Assembly: GCA_949710005.1 (NCBI GenBank)
Contig: OX453279.1
Location: 20,121,193-20,185,192, forward strand
Length of the DNA: 64,000 bases
Source of the DNA: Ricordea florida
Lineage: Eukaryota; Cnidaria; Anthozoa; Corallimorpharia; Ricordeidae
Reading direction: 5' to 3'
The notes beneath the pieces are model-generated. The model ran no database searches. It was not told where the DNA came from and saw nothing but the letters and a program-made list of their open reading frames with translations. This document shows positions 16,898 through 26,065 of this stretch, piece by piece. The position numbers and the translations under genes were made by a program. Within the stretch, counting starts at the first letter, position 1. Every line of letters begins with the position of its first letter.

Positions 16898-18169
16898 ATG
16901 GCAGCATCAATAATTTCAGAAATTATTGATCCACAACGTGAGCCTAGAGAACGTTTCGGTTTGAAAGCGGAATCAACATTGAATCGAGTCACATTCAATC
17001 CTTCATCCGCTAATCCTGGTGAGACATTATACATCGAAATTCCAAAACTATCACAGAACATGGTTATGGTACCTGGTAGTGTAAACCTTCTTTTTGATCT
17101 AAATGTCTCAGGACATAAAGATAATACTCTAGTTAATAACGTGGGAAGAAATCTAGTTTCCAGATTTAAAGTCATTTTCGGAGGACAAACTCTTCAAGAT
17201 ACTTATAGATTTGATTTATTCCAAACTTATCATGATTTATACCTACCAAAGAGTGTTCGTGGAAATAGGTTGGAACAAGGAATCTCATCTGAAAAAATAA
17301 GGAAACTTCGAACAAGTGAAGTAGAAAAAAGAAATACAAGTGGAAAGGAGGGTGTTCTAGCATCAATTCACGATACAAAGTATGTAATACCTTTAGATCA
17401 TCCATTACTTAGAGATCATGGTGTGTTCTATCCGAGAGCTTTACCACAGCCTCTTAGATTTGAAATAACTCTAGCCCCAGTTTCTAATATTGTTGTTTAT
17501 TCAAACACTGAAACAGAACCAAATTACAAACTTACAAACGTTGAGCTTGAATATTCCAGCATATCAAGTAATTCTTTAGCGCTTCAAACACAGGCTTCCT
17601 ATCTGTCTAAAGTGTCTAAAGGTGATAAACCGTCGGATAAAGGGTTCATGTATGAAAACATAATAATTCACAAAACATTCACAATCTCAAAACCTAATGA
17701 TGGGGTGATTAATGAACATATAAATGTCCCAAGGAGGTCTATGACTGGGATCCTATGCCTCTTCACAGATAAGTATGCAGCAGGAGAAAGAGACTCGGAG
17801 TCTTTTGCGAACCCAAATATAACATCAATAAATATAACTATTGATGGTGTACCAAACAGGCTCTATTCCAACGGGATGATGCCGAGAGACTTATGGAAAT
17901 CTGTGATTAAGAGATTTGGGGTGAGCGATTCCGTTGAAGAGGCGGATTATTATGGAGACAAATTCGCCTTGTCGATTGATTTGAGGGGTAACCCTGATAG
18001 TAAAATCCATGGAAATGGTTTTGAACTAAATAACACTCGTGATGGTATCAAGCTTGAAATTAATCGCCAAAAAGGTGGAAGTGGGATTCTTAATTGTTAC
18101 ATATTTGTAGTTTCTGACGCGATCATGGGGCTAAAAGAAGGTAATTTAGAGGGTATAGTAATCTATTAA
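16898..18169 (+). CDS. Probable double jelly-roll major capsid protein (423 aa)
   Basis: An uninterrupted gene at the position where Polintons keep the major capsid protein, 15 bases before the packaging ATPase. The product has no membrane segment and is beta-rich with repeated hydrophobic strands, for example GSVNLLFDLNVSGH, SRFKVIFGGQTLQDTYRF and PLRFEITLAPVSNIVVYS. Midway is a long insert-like polar stretch (TSEVEKRNTSGKE), followed by a second beta-rich half with NINVPRR-type turns and a LNCYIFVVSDAIM terminus. The size is somewhat short of the 500-600 residues usual for these proteins. I call it from synteny and predicted fold type, not from a diagnostic motif. An alternative is a minor capsid protein. 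ATG 16898 is preferred over the upstream non-ATG extension. Confidence 0.65.
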   Translation: MAASIISEIIDPQREPRERFGLKAESTLNRVTFNPSSANPGETLYIEIPKLSQNMVMVPGSVNLLFDLNVSGHKDNTLVNNVGRNLVSRFKVIFGGQTLQDTYRFDLFQTYHDLYLPKSVRGNRLEQGISSEKIRKLRTSEVEKRNTSGKEGVLASIHDTKYVIPLDHPLLRDHGVFYPRALPQPLRFEITLAPVSNIVVYSNTETEPNYKLTNVELEYSSISSNSLALQTQASYLSKVSKGDKPSDKGFMYENIIIHKTFTISKPNDGVINEHINVPRRSMTGILCLFTDKYAAGERDSESFANPNITSINITIDGVPNRLYSNGMMPRDLWKSVIKRFGVSDSVEEADYYGDKFALSIDLRGNPDSKIHGNGFELNNTRDGIKLEINRQKGGSGILNCYIFVVSDAIMGLKEGNLEGIVIY

Positions 18170-18184
18170 ATATATAATCGAAAG

Positions 18185-18796
18185 ATGAATGAATTAAGAG
18201 ATAAAATCCCATTCAACTGTATAATTACTGGGCCTACAAATTGTGGAAAGACTCAGTATCTGGTGGATCAACTTCGAGGAAACTTTAGAAAAGCATTTGA
18301 GTATATTGTCTTGATCTGTCCAACTTATGTCAAGAACAAGACTTACAAAAATTTTGCAAAGGGTGATAAAAGATTCTGGGTGGTCTCACCAGATGCAAGT
18401 GATCAGGATCAAATCAATGATATGTTGACGAACTTTCATATATTATTCTCAGGTGAGAATACACTTATAATCTTGGATGATTGTGCTGTATCGAAAGATC
18501 TGAAGAAAAGATCAAATAAATTCATTGATCTTGCATTCTCTGGGAGACACGATGGTATCTCGGTGTGGGTACTCACCCAGCAACTTACTTCAATTGCGAA
18601 ACCTTTCAGAGAGAATGTTGCTTGTGTGGTATCATTTTATAACCCATCTCAAATTGCAATGAAAACTCTATTTGAAGATTACGGAGGGAATTTGGAGGCT
18701 GAAGATCGTAAAAAGCTTGAGAAATTACTAAAATCAGAAAAGTATTCTAGGTTATGTCTTTGCTTACGACACCCTTTTCAAAGTTTTGGTCCATAA
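18185..18796 (+). CDS. A32/FtsK-HerA-type DNA packaging ATPase (203 aa)
   Basis: ATP-driven genome packaging enzyme of the Polinton. Walker A is GPTNCGKTQ near residue 13, Walker B is NTLIILDDC near residue 97, and a sensor-like FSGRHDGISVWVLTQQLTS follows, all typical of the poxvirus A32-like family found in Polintons and NCLDVs. The frame is open. The last residues (after LCLRHPF) run into a repetitive sequence from about 18786, so the natural C-terminus may have been replaced by an insertion. It follows the capsid gene by 15 bases, same strand, which supports a morphogenesis gene pair. Confidence 0.9.
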   Translation: MNELRDKIPFNCIITGPTNCGKTQYLVDQLRGNFRKAFEYIVLICPTYVKNKTYKNFAKGDKRFWVVSPDASDQDQINDMLTNFHILFSGENTLIILDDCAVSKDLKKRSNKFIDLAFSGRHDGISVWVLTQQLTSIAKPFRENVACVVSFYNPSQIAMKTLFEDYGGNLEAEDRKKLEKLLKSEKYSRLCLCLRHPFQSFGP

Positions 18797-19190
18797 ACAC
18801 GCAAAAAAAGAACGATGCCAATATCCAACCATCTTGACCGAACAAGCTTGGTCAATACAGGATTTATTATATGGGATAAAACACCAAAAAATGATCCGTG
18901 TACGTGTTTATTTTCAAGGACTGAAAAGGAAGCCCGTTGCATGCAAAAATCAAGTTTTCTCGTTTTCCAGCTCCATCGATACAGAAACCACAGTAAATCT
19001 TTAACTGTCACGGAAAAGATTTTTCAGGGAAAAACTAAGAAAGAAAATTTTGGTAAACCGGCTTTCGCCTCGGATGAATTTTCCTTGCGGGACAAGGCCC
19101 TTATCCCGAGCGGGCAAGATAGCTCCATATTGCCCGCTCGGGTAGCCAATCACAGCGCGAGATTCGGTTCATCTTGCCCGCTCATATAAT
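18786..19190. repeat. Short dispersed repeat inserted after the ATPase
   Basis: The segment contains GAACAAGCTTGGTCAATACA, an inverted pair GAGCGGGCAAGAT / ATTGCCCGCTCGGG and GTAGCCAATCACAGCGCG, a sequence type I recognise from anthozoan non-autonomous repeats. It carries no coding potential and probably truncated the ATPase C-terminus. The exact ends are uncertain. Confidence 0.6.
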
Positions 19191-19211
19191 AACAGCAATT
19201 ATTGCATAAAC

Positions 19212-19712
19212 ATGGCCACCATTGAAGATATATTGAATGGAGAAGGGGATAAAATCACCACCACCCCCAACGCACTCACAGAAGATGATTTGGAAATGAA
19301 GAGAGAGTCATTGTCGATTCTAGCTTGTTTAGGATCAACCAAAGAATATTTGGGTACAGACATGGACCACAAAGACACAAGTAAACTATCAGAAAAAGAT
19401 GTTGAAAAATTTTACAAGAGATATCAAGTCGTTTCTGGTAGAAAGATTGCTGATGGGTTGGTAAATTCATCGTTTCAATTGATAGCTCAAGTGGTAAGTA
19501 CGTTTGTACCTATAGATGATCATAATAGTCTTGTAAATGATTGGAAGAATGATCAGTTGATACTGAAAGAGATCTCAGAGCTATCTGGGTTACTTGTAGT
19601 AAGAGGTGGTAGAATGGTAGCACTACTCTCAGCACTTATTCATGTTGCAAAGCACTTCAAATTAAGTGAACCCGTAATCAACAATAATCCAGAACAGAAC
19701 CTGAACAGGTAA
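19212..19712 (+). CDS. Helical hypothetical protein of outer Polinton (166 aa)
   Basis: Unrecognised, but related to a broken gene at 24316-24718 of the same element. Shared features are the ILACLGSTKEYLG block and KLSEKDVEKFYKRY, which recur in the other copy as SLGHTKEFLDKE and DLSSKDVETYYRHF. The central region is helical with moderately hydrophobic segments (VNSSFQLIAQVVSTFV, MVALLSALIHVAKHF). The C-terminus is Asn/Pro-rich. The ATG at 19212 is preceded by GCATAAAC, matching the start context of two other genes (19819 and 21727). No enzymatic motif is visible; a structural or scaffold role is possible but unproven. Confidence 0.6.
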   Translation: MATIEDILNGEGDKITTTPNALTEDDLEMKRESLSILACLGSTKEYLGTDMDHKDTSKLSEKDVEKFYKRYQVVSGRKIADGLVNSSFQLIAQVVSTFVPIDDHNSLVNDWKNDQLILKEISELSGLLVVRGGRMVALLSALIHVAKHFKLSEPVINNNPEQNLNR

Positions 19713-19775
19713 TCAACACTACTACAGCACAACCTGAACAGTAAACAAACACTGCTAAAAACTCCTAATTGACAC

Positions 19776-19818
19776 ACCTATTAGGAGACTTGTGGTTAAC
19801 TATAAGTAGTGTATAAAC
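19776..19818 (+). promoter_or_regulatory. Conserved promoter-like block upstream of 19819 gene
   Basis: CCTATTAGGAGACTT and GTTAACTATAA followed by ATAAACATG are repeated almost identically at 21684-21726 before another gene. CCTAyTAGG is palindromic. The conserved spacing to the ATG in both cases points to a cis-regulatory element of the element's transcription programme. Confidence 0.55.
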
Positions 19819-20184
19819 ATGCCTGAAGAAGTACTTGAAACAACTCGTAGGTTATATGGTGAAAAATATCATGACCTCAAACATTTTATAAGAAAAATAA
19901 GACCAGAAGTTATTTTTCTTATTAATAAATATGAGAAACCTGTACATGCTAAGTTTGTCCTTACATGCAAACTAATTTTCTATCATTATCCTGTTGGTGA
20001 AATAGAAATGCCAAGAACCTTTCATACATATTTGGAAGAAATCAAAGATACGCTAGACTTTAATGATCGTTGGTACTTATGTATGACAAATATGCTACTT
20101 TATATGAACGAGAGATTCAAAAAAGAATACTCAGGCTGGAATTATGAAGAGGTGGACTTCTTTGATATTTACATCTACCATTAA
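19819..20184 (+). CDS. Hypothetical protein of outer Polinton (121 aa)
   Basis: No family recognised. The product is rich in Tyr, Phe, Lys and Glu with alternating helical stretches (YGEKYHDLKHFIRKIRPEV, NDRWYLCMTNMLLYMNERF) and an acidic-aromatic C-terminus (WNYEEVDFFDIYIYH). No signal peptide or convincing membrane segment is present. The intact frame in an otherwise decaying element is weak support for a real gene. Stronger support is the upstream conserved block shared with the gene at 21727. Confidence 0.55.
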   Translation: MPEEVLETTRRLYGEKYHDLKHFIRKIRPEVIFLINKYEKPVHAKFVLTCKLIFYHYPVGEIEMPRTFHTYLEEIKDTLDFNDRWYLCMTNMLLYMNERFKKEYSGWNYEEVDFFDIYIYH

Positions 20185-20250
20185 TTTTTTTTTTATCATG
20201 AAGTATAAAAAGTGGGTTAAAGAATTGAAGATTTATATGAAAAACCAAAA

Positions 20251-21644
20251 ATGTCTAAAGCAGCTAAACAACAAAAACTCACAAAACCTAAACCTGTATT
20301 CGTTTCTATTGATTCTACATTTGATTGGAAAACTATAGTTGTGGAGGAGCTTATTAAAAACTCTAAATATGGATATGCAACTTCGAAGGTTTATGTAAAA
20401 GGCGAAAACGGTGAAAAACAACCTTTATTATATAGACACCGATGAAATACCAGGATTTTTCCAGTGACGAAAAAATCATATCTTCATCGCGCGCAGTGAA
20501 GATATTATTTTTATCTTTCACGTGTGAGGATATTGGTGTCGCCATGATTACCAACATGATTAGCCAATTACAAGAGAGCCTCCCGCTCAGGCACTTGGCC
20601 GGTTCGTTTGAAATTTCATTCAAAAAATGTCTTCGAGGTGCGAAGACGGTACGATTACGGGTGACTTTCTCGATGAGCAACCAAAATTTAACGTCGATAT
20701 TTTTTCCGAGCTTGTAGAGCATCCAGGAAGATTTGTCGAAGTTGTTTTATGTGGAAATTTCATCAGTATCTATAAAATAAACAGAACATTACATGGCCGC
20801 TTGGAGATACGAAATTTCTCTTCGAGTGTTGAAAAAATATTTCACTCGTTCGCTGCGCTCACTCGTGAAATATTTTTCAACACTCGAAGAGAAATTTCGT
20901 ATCTCCGCGCGGCCATGTAATATCCTCTATATATTTATTGAATTAGCCGAGCAAACCTTGTGGGGCATCTCAGGTAAATGGCCATATGGAACCGAACCAA
21001 AGAAACAAACTCTTACAAATATAGAAGGATTTCAAGTTTCTTATCCCATGACATCTTTTTCAACCATGGATAACCCAACAAAAGAGGAAATATCAACTAT
21101 TAATGCATTTGATAATATGAGGAGTATTACAGCAGATGCTCTTAAAAGATTTCGCAAGGTTACAGATCCTACCTATAAAGCATATAAGAAATTCAAGGAT
21201 AAAGATTTGACTTGTACGATCAAACCTATATATAATTGGACAAAAGACGAATCTAAACCTAAGCGTGCATACATTAAGTTTTATACTAAAGGTAAAGGTG
21301 AGAAAATGAGTTGTAAAACTATAGTTTATGGGCCTGACAAGAAAAAAGTAAAACCATTAGATTACATGTGGAATCCTGATGAGACTAAAAGAAGTGTTGG
21401 TCACATTGTTGTTCGTTGGGATGACATATTCTGGGGCGCTCATGGACAGACTAATTATGGAACATCGATGCGTATTAATGTTTCAGAGATTAAATTTACT
21501 CCAATTTTGGAAGAGGAAGAAGAATCTGAAGATGAATCTGAAGACGAATATTGTTTTCTTAATTCTAAAGATGAATCTGAAGATGAAGATAAAAATACCT
21601 TTCCACCAGATTATCCTGATGAACTGATAATTGAACATAATTAA
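20251..21644 (+). pseudogene. Conserved DNA-element protein split by a repeat
   Basis: The first 60 or so codons (20251-20437, starting MSKAAKQQKLTKPKP) and the main body (about 20940-21644) appear to be one gene, interrupted by a 0.5-kb palindromic repeat. The body contains ISGKWPYGTEP, a TNIEGFQVSYPM segment, DALKRFRKVTDPTYKAY, a basic YIKFYTKGKGEK region and an acidic, low-complexity C-terminus (ESEDESEDEY repeated). A Lys-rich N-terminus and acidic tail recall virus-encoded nucleic-acid-binding proteins, but I recognise no family. A long open frame beginning at 20793 is an artefact, because its first 50 codons come from the hairpin repeat. Confidence 0.6.
20440..20937. repeat. Palindromic anthozoan repeat inserted in a Polinton gene
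   Basis: A non-coding insertion whose right third is a near-perfect hairpin (20788-20921): about 60-base arms starting ATTACATGGCCGC and ending GCGGCCATGTAAT around a small loop. The left part contains CGGTACGATTACG-like sequence without coding signal. This hairpin repeat type is familiar from anthozoan genomes. Boundaries are estimated from where the host gene's reading resumes. Confidence 0.65.
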
Positions 21645-21683
21645 TACTTACATTATTATATATATTACTACTCCTACTAGTAC

Positions 21684-21726
21684 GCCTACTAGGAGATTTA
21701 AAGTTAACTGTAAACAATACATAAAC
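21684..21726 (+). promoter_or_regulatory. Conserved promoter-like block upstream of 21727 gene
   Basis: CCTACTAGGAGATTT and GTTAACTGTAA followed by ATAAACATG, matching the block at 19776-19818 at most positions. Two copies in one element at the same distance from an ATG argue against chance. Confidence 0.55.
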
Positions 21727-22125
21727 ATGTCTGAAGAAGTTGTTGTTGAGCAGATCACAAAAGAACCCACTGTCAAAAATAAAGTCAAAGATCCCAAGAA
21801 AGAGGAAGCTGGAAAAAAATCACCTGAGTCCTGTAAGAAAACTAAGGAAGAATTGAGAAAACAAGAAGAGGAAGAATCATCGAGAAAAAAACAAGAAGAG
21901 GAGGTTAAATCGGTGGATATTAATGCTTGGATGCCAGAGTTATCTTTTGGAATGGTGTTAAGCCTTGTTGCTATCGGAATTGCTGCATATGATTTATTCA
22001 TGAGATATAAAAGTAACATAGCTGATTTACATGTACCTGCTCCTACTTTTACTGCTCCTCCCACAATCAACCACCAAAATAAGGAGGATCCCCCGAAAAA
22101 CAACTTAAAAGATGATTGGATGTAA
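21727..22125 (+). CDS. Charged membrane protein of outer Polinton (132 aa)
   Basis: Residues 1-65 are a Lys/Glu-rich, probably coiled-coil segment (KEELRKQEEEESSRKKQ). Residues about 75-95 form one hydrophobic helix (FGMVLSLVAIGIAAYDLFM). The C-terminal 35 residues are Pro/Asn-rich. The layout is a single-pass membrane protein with a cytosolic or virion-interior charged domain. No family is recognised. It begins a compact run of four small genes (21727, 22132, 22356, 22682), each with a hydrophobic segment, which suggests a set of membrane or inner-virion proteins expressed together. Confidence 0.62.
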   Translation: MSEEVVVEQITKEPTVKNKVKDPKKEEAGKKSPESCKKTKEELRKQEEEESSRKKQEEEVKSVDINAWMPELSFGMVLSLVAIGIAAYDLFMRYKSNIADLHVPAPTFTAPPTINHQNKEDPPKNNLKDDWM

Positions 22126-22131
22126 AATAAA

Positions 22132-22359
22132 ATGTCAGATAATAAACTTGTGAAGACGGTTACTGATTCTACAACTCTGATAGGGCTGTCCGCCGCTATG
22201 GGGTATATTGGTAGAAGGGCTCTGAAAGAAAGATTACTTTCAGACCCATCATTTGCTCTCGTGGAATATGCGAAATGGGTCGCAGTTTTAGCTGCAAGCA
22301 TGTATCTTAAAACTTACCTAGAGGATCAGAAGATATTACCTAAAAGCCTATATAAATGA
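22132..22359 (+). CDS. Small membrane protein of outer Polinton (75 aa)
   Basis: Six bases after the previous stop. The product has a glycine-containing hydrophobic segment near residues 16-27 (IGLSAAMGYIG), a basic break (RRALKERL) and a second hydrophobic stretch (YAKWVAVLAASMYL). It may be a two-pass or amphipathic membrane protein. No family is recognised. Its stop codon overlaps the next start in an ATGA arrangement at 22356-22359. Confidence 0.5.
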   Translation: MSDNKLVKTVTDSTTLIGLSAAMGYIGRRALKERLLSDPSFALVEYAKWVAVLAASMYLKTYLEDQKILPKSLYK

Positions 22360-22673
22360 GTAAAGTGAAATTTAATGAAAGAAAATTTAAGGAGTATCTA
22401 ATCGATCACTTTAGAAATGTTCCTAAACTTGATAATTTCATAATTGAAAAATCAAAAGATGGTACGATGGAAGTTGCTGATTTGAAATCCTGTGTGAGTA
22501 AATTCAGAATTGCTATGAGTGATTTCTATAGAAATGAGCCTAAATTGGAGGATTTCATAACTATAGAAAATGATGGAATTGAAATGTCTTCACTTACTTT
22601 ATTCACAATCATTGGATCGGTTAGTTTTACAATTTACTTATTCTCAAAACTGTTTAAGAAAAAAGATAAGTAG
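22356..22673 (+). CDS. Tail-anchored small protein of outer Polinton (105 aa)
   Basis: The ATG overlaps the preceding stop by one base (ATGA). Two internal repeats are visible: FKEYLIDHFRNVPKLDNFIIEKSKDGTM and FRIAMSDFYRNEPKLEDFITIENDGI share the pattern (F/Y)RN(V/E)PKL(D/E)(N/D)FI. A hydrophobic C-terminal helix (LFTIIGSVSFTIYLFSKLF) followed by KKKDK makes it a likely tail-anchored protein. No family is recognised; the internal duplication is seen directly in the sequence. Confidence 0.58.
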   Translation: MSKVKFNERKFKEYLIDHFRNVPKLDNFIIEKSKDGTMEVADLKSCVSKFRIAMSDFYRNEPKLEDFITIENDGIEMSSLTLFTIIGSVSFTIYLFSKLFKKKDK

Positions 22674-22681
22674 ATGTATAA

Positions 22682-23076
22682 ATGGCAAGTATAGCGATAA
22701 TGCTTGGTGGGGCAGTCCTCAATGCAACGGCCTTCATTGGTGGGAATTATATAGCAAAGGCTATAAATGGGTCATCTTCCACTGATCTCCAAATTGAAAG
22801 AGAAAGACATGAAAAGAAAAATATCAGAAAGATTATGCTGAATATCAGGAAAAGAGGTTAGCTTTCATTGATTTTATGAATAAAAGAAAAGATGATGAAA
22901 ATCAAGCCTCTGAAAATATTTCAAAGACAGATGAAGCACTGAAATTGTACAGTCAAGTTAATCCTCCTAGATTCTCTGATTATTACCGACCGAATCATGA
23001 TCAGAAAATGGGTGATATGGTTTATGTTTCAGGTGGGATGTTAGTCTTGGGATATATAGCAAGTAAATGGTTATGA
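22682..23076 (+). pseudogene. Small recurrent Polinton membrane protein, frameshifted
   Basis: The gene starts MASIAIMLGGAVLNATAFIGGNY, a hydrophobic N-terminus, followed by a charged helical region and a second hydrophobic segment at the C-terminus (VYVSGGMLVLGYIASKWL). A one-base frameshift in the A-rich run near 22820 separates the two halves. I recall a similar protein (N-terminal LMLGGA-type anchor, Arg/Lys/Glu helix, LSDFYxPS block) as common in cnidarian Polintons; here the block reads FSDYYRPNHDQ. Probably a membrane protein with both ends inserted. ATG context is GTATAAATGG. Confidence 0.62.
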
Positions 23077-23126
23077 TAAAACCAACTTAGAAATTTCCTT
23101 ATTGGATATCAAATAAGGAATATAAT

Positions 23127-24308
23127 ATGGAATATGATCCTGAGCTTGATCCAACTAAATTAAATGAAGCAGGTGCCATTGGTGGTGATGAGGATGAAGA
23201 TGCGCTTTATCTTAGCACAATGACTTCACCATCAACTACTCGTTTTGAACCTGATATTGAAGAAACATCATTCGGTGGTGATGACGATCCAACTAGACCC
23301 TTGATACGAAGGGAAGGGGAGCAAGATGATGCTTGGGAAATTATTAAGAGTAAATTTCCAAAAGTTGATACTTCTAAATTTACAGCTGGTCTAAATAAAG
23401 AGGGTGATGTAATTGTGAAATTGATCAGAAGTAATCGCAAACCGTATGAATTATTCAAAAGTAATGGTGATTTGAATGATGATTTACCACCTACGATCAA
23501 AAGAGCTCTGGGGGTTGATTCGGAAACATTACTTACAAGAAATGATGAGCTTAAATCACAATTGAAAGAATCAAATGAAGAGAATAAAGACTTACGTAAC
23601 GCCCTAGAGGGATTACGAGCATTTGCAGATACAAATGATCTGGAGATACAAAGATATATTGCTAATGAAAAGGAACTACGTAGAATCATAGATGAACACC
23701 AGCAAAGAATCGCGGAAAGTGAAAGCTATTAAGATGCCGCTGTTAATCAGAAAATACAAGCAAAAACAGAAGCTGAGAAACTTCTTAATGAATTACGGCA
23801 ATACAAGGATGAGCTTGATAAAAGCAAGAAAGGATTATCCAGTTTAAGAAAAGTAGAACAAAGTAGAGATCGGTTACTCAAAAGGGTTAGTGAATTGGAA
23901 GAATTGGCCAATAAACAAATAAATTCAAACGAAGAGCAAATAAACGATCTGGAGAGACAAAACGAGGCGATACTAGAACGAATGTCATTGCGAGATAGAG
24001 TAAAAGTTATCTTCAAGAAGTATGGCTTAACAGTCTTTTCAGTTGTAAGTGCTGTTAGTGTAGTAATTGGAGTTATCGTTTCTAATCTTTCCAAAGGACT
24101 ATCTAAATTGGGTAAAGGTGTGGGGGACGGTTTTAAGACGATTGATAAGAAACTCGGTGAAATATTACCTGGTATGGTGGGTGCCATTGTTTGCTTTCTA
24201 TTCAAAACTGCTGGAGAAGTAATTTCTTTTCTGGGTAAAAATGCTTGGTTATTGATCGTTGTTGTTGTTGTGTATTTTATAGAATATCTTAAAAGTAAGA
24301 ATCGTTAA
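23127..24308 (+). pseudogene. Coiled-coil membrane protein, homologue of inner 321-aa gene
   Basis: One frame with a single in-frame TAA at 23730. The N-terminus is acidic, then comes a small domain (KSKFPKVDTSKFTAG...LPPTIKRALGVD). A long Glu/Lys coiled coil follows, then ERMSLRDRVKVIFKKYG, a hydrophobic Val/Ile/Ser stretch (VFSVVSAVSVVIGVIVS), an amphipathic GKGVGDGF region and a final anchor (NAWLLIVVVVVYFIEYLK). The C-terminal 110 residues are strongly similar to the inner element's 10576-11541 product. The same small N-terminal domain recurs in the 26066 gene. Inferred role: membrane-anchored virion protein; not demonstrated. Confidence 0.78.
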
Positions 24309-24315
24309 TTAGAAA

Positions 24316-24718
24316 ATGCTAAATGAAGAAGATATTGAATATATAAGAGAGTCATGATGTATAATATCAATTGTAGGGATTAAAAAATATTTTTTTGGTC
24401 CATATTTAACGATTGATGATATAAAAGATCTATCTTCTAAGGATGTGGAAACCTACTATCGTCATTTTACATATGACATGATGGATTATTTTCATCGTGA
24501 TGATAATCCATCAGTCATTGGATAAATTTTTAATAAGCTGTATATCTAAATTGATCTCTTTAGGTCATACAAAGGAATTTTTAGATAAAGAGTTGTCAGC
24601 ATCTGATGTTCCAAAACTTTCTCGTTATGATTTGATGAAATACTGCAATAGATTATTTAATAAAATGCATGTCTATATTAAGTTTGAAAAACAATTAAAA
24701 AATATGATTGATTAATTA
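24316..24718 (+). pseudogene. Broken paralogue of the 19212 helical protein
   Basis: Short pieces in two frames resemble the 19212-19712 product twice: SIVGIKKYFFGP with DLSSKDVETYYRHF, then SLGHTKEFLDKE with KLSRYDLMKYCNRLF. A TGA at 24355 and a frameshift near 24525 break it. The sequence may be a tandem duplication of one domain. No function is known; it sits between the coiled-coil gene and the beta-rich gene. Confidence 0.55.
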
Positions 24719-24726
24719 TCAAAAAG

Positions 24727-25359
24727 ATGCTTACTGTTACAATGTATGAGTCTGAAACGAGGGTGTATTTAGATCCACCGCTAGATAAGATTCGGGAGAT
24801 ACAGCTTTTAGATTGTAATATACCTAAAAGATTGATAAATTTCAAAGATAGACAAACCATCTTCAAGGAAGTTAATCGCCCCTTTCTAATAATCCAGCCT
24901 GGAACCTATTCATTGCGCTGTATTCATGCTATCTTTATCAATGATACTGAAAATGCTAAGCTATCGATAATTGAGACTGATACTGCTGATTATCTATATT
25001 CGAATAGGAATTATAAGCTTAATCTTTCGAGAGGGCTACAGGTTGGTCTGGGGGTGCCTGAAGTTATATTACCTGGCAAATTATATCCAATAAATGTACA
25101 GATCAAAGAGCCTCTTAAATTGACCTGCAGTCTGGTAGATAATAAATCATCCTATATTACCACGGGTAGATTTGTTGACTCGGTAAAAATCTCTCCTTCA
25201 TATCTACTTGCCAATATACCATCAAAGAACTATGCTGCGGTGCCCACTCAGAAAACTAGGGATCCCATAAATTATTTTACTCTCAACCTTTTGGATAGTG
25301 ATGGGAAAAAGTTAGATTTGAAGGGGTCGACAATTACTGTTAGTTTAAGATTCGCATAA
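24727..25359 (+). CDS. Beta-rich conserved protein, possible minor capsid (210 aa)
   Basis: Homologue of the inner element's 8431-9111 gene, here intact. Many short hydrophobic strands occur (EIQLLDCNIPKRLINF, FLIIQPGTYSLRCIHA, KLTCSLVDNKSSYITTG), with the shared PSYLLA block near residue 158 and a terminal ITVSLRFA strand. No signal peptide or membrane helix is present. Length and strand pattern fit a single jelly-roll penton-type protein, stated as inference. Preservation of an open frame in a decaying element may be chance or recent loss of the neighbours. Confidence 0.62.
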   Translation: MLTVTMYESETRVYLDPPLDKIREIQLLDCNIPKRLINFKDRQTIFKEVNRPFLIIQPGTYSLRCIHAIFINDTENAKLSIIETDTADYLYSNRNYKLNLSRGLQVGLGVPEVILPGKLYPINVQIKEPLKLTCSLVDNKSSYITTGRFVDSVKISPSYLLANIPSKNYAAVPTQKTRDPINYFTLNLLDSDGKKLDLKGSTITVSLRFA

Positions 25360-25392
25360 TATTTTAAAAGAAATCAAGACTTGTAACTAAAT

Positions 25393-25995
25393 ATGGATGA
25401 GTACAAGAAAATTTATCCTGAATCAAATCCGACAGCGCCTCCTCCTGATGGTGCAACTTTCAGATTACAGAAATGTTGTGAAGCATTGGATAAAATAAAA
25501 AACGAATAGGAACATTATGAGAAGGTTCTGAAAAAGTACAATCGATCGAAAGGAATGCTCATAAATGCGAGTTAAGTCTGCGGCATTTTATCCGGCGTTT
25601 TAGCAGCAGGCGGATTAGGCAGCTCCCTGACAGGGTTAGGAATTGCGGTGGGTATACCCCTGGGAGTAGCAAGTGGGCTCATGGTCTGTGCATCTATAGC
25701 TTGTGAACAGGTATCCAAAAGTTTATCAGAGAAAGCAACCATGTATCAAAGTACCGTTACTTTAGCTAAATCGAAAATAAATACAATAGAGGATCTAGTA
25801 TCGAAAGCGCTTCGTGATAATAAGATATCTGATGAAGAGTTTTCATTAATAATCGAAGAAGTGAAGAAATTTGAAAAGCTGAAGGCTGAATTACGACTCA
25901 ATGGTCAAAAAAGTCCGCTGAAAAAGTACAATTCCGTGGTTCTGAAACAGAAGGTACGAGAAGAAATTCTCAAAGAATTAAAAGGAGGCAAATAA
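25393..25995 (+). pseudogene. Hydrophobic-hairpin protein, homologue of inner 198-aa gene
   Basis: A single frame from ATG 25393 with stops at 25507 (TAG) and 25573 (TAA). Conserved with the inner gene: FRLQKCCEALD, the Gly-rich hydrophobic SSLTGLGIAVGIPLGVASGL segment, DLVSKALRDNKIS and a Lys/Glu C-terminal helix. Located directly after the beta-rich gene, the same neighbour pair as in the inner element (8431-9111 and 7831-8427). Confidence 0.8.
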
Positions 25996-26065
25996 TCATA
26001 ACATTTGAGAAGTCGCGTTATTAACTTAAACTTAACAATTCTTCTATCTAAATTCAAGATAGAAG

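Noticed and set aside
20793-20940. N-terminal 50 codons of a 283-codon open frame
   Set aside because: This part is encoded by the palindromic repeat insertion. The real gene body starts after the repeat.
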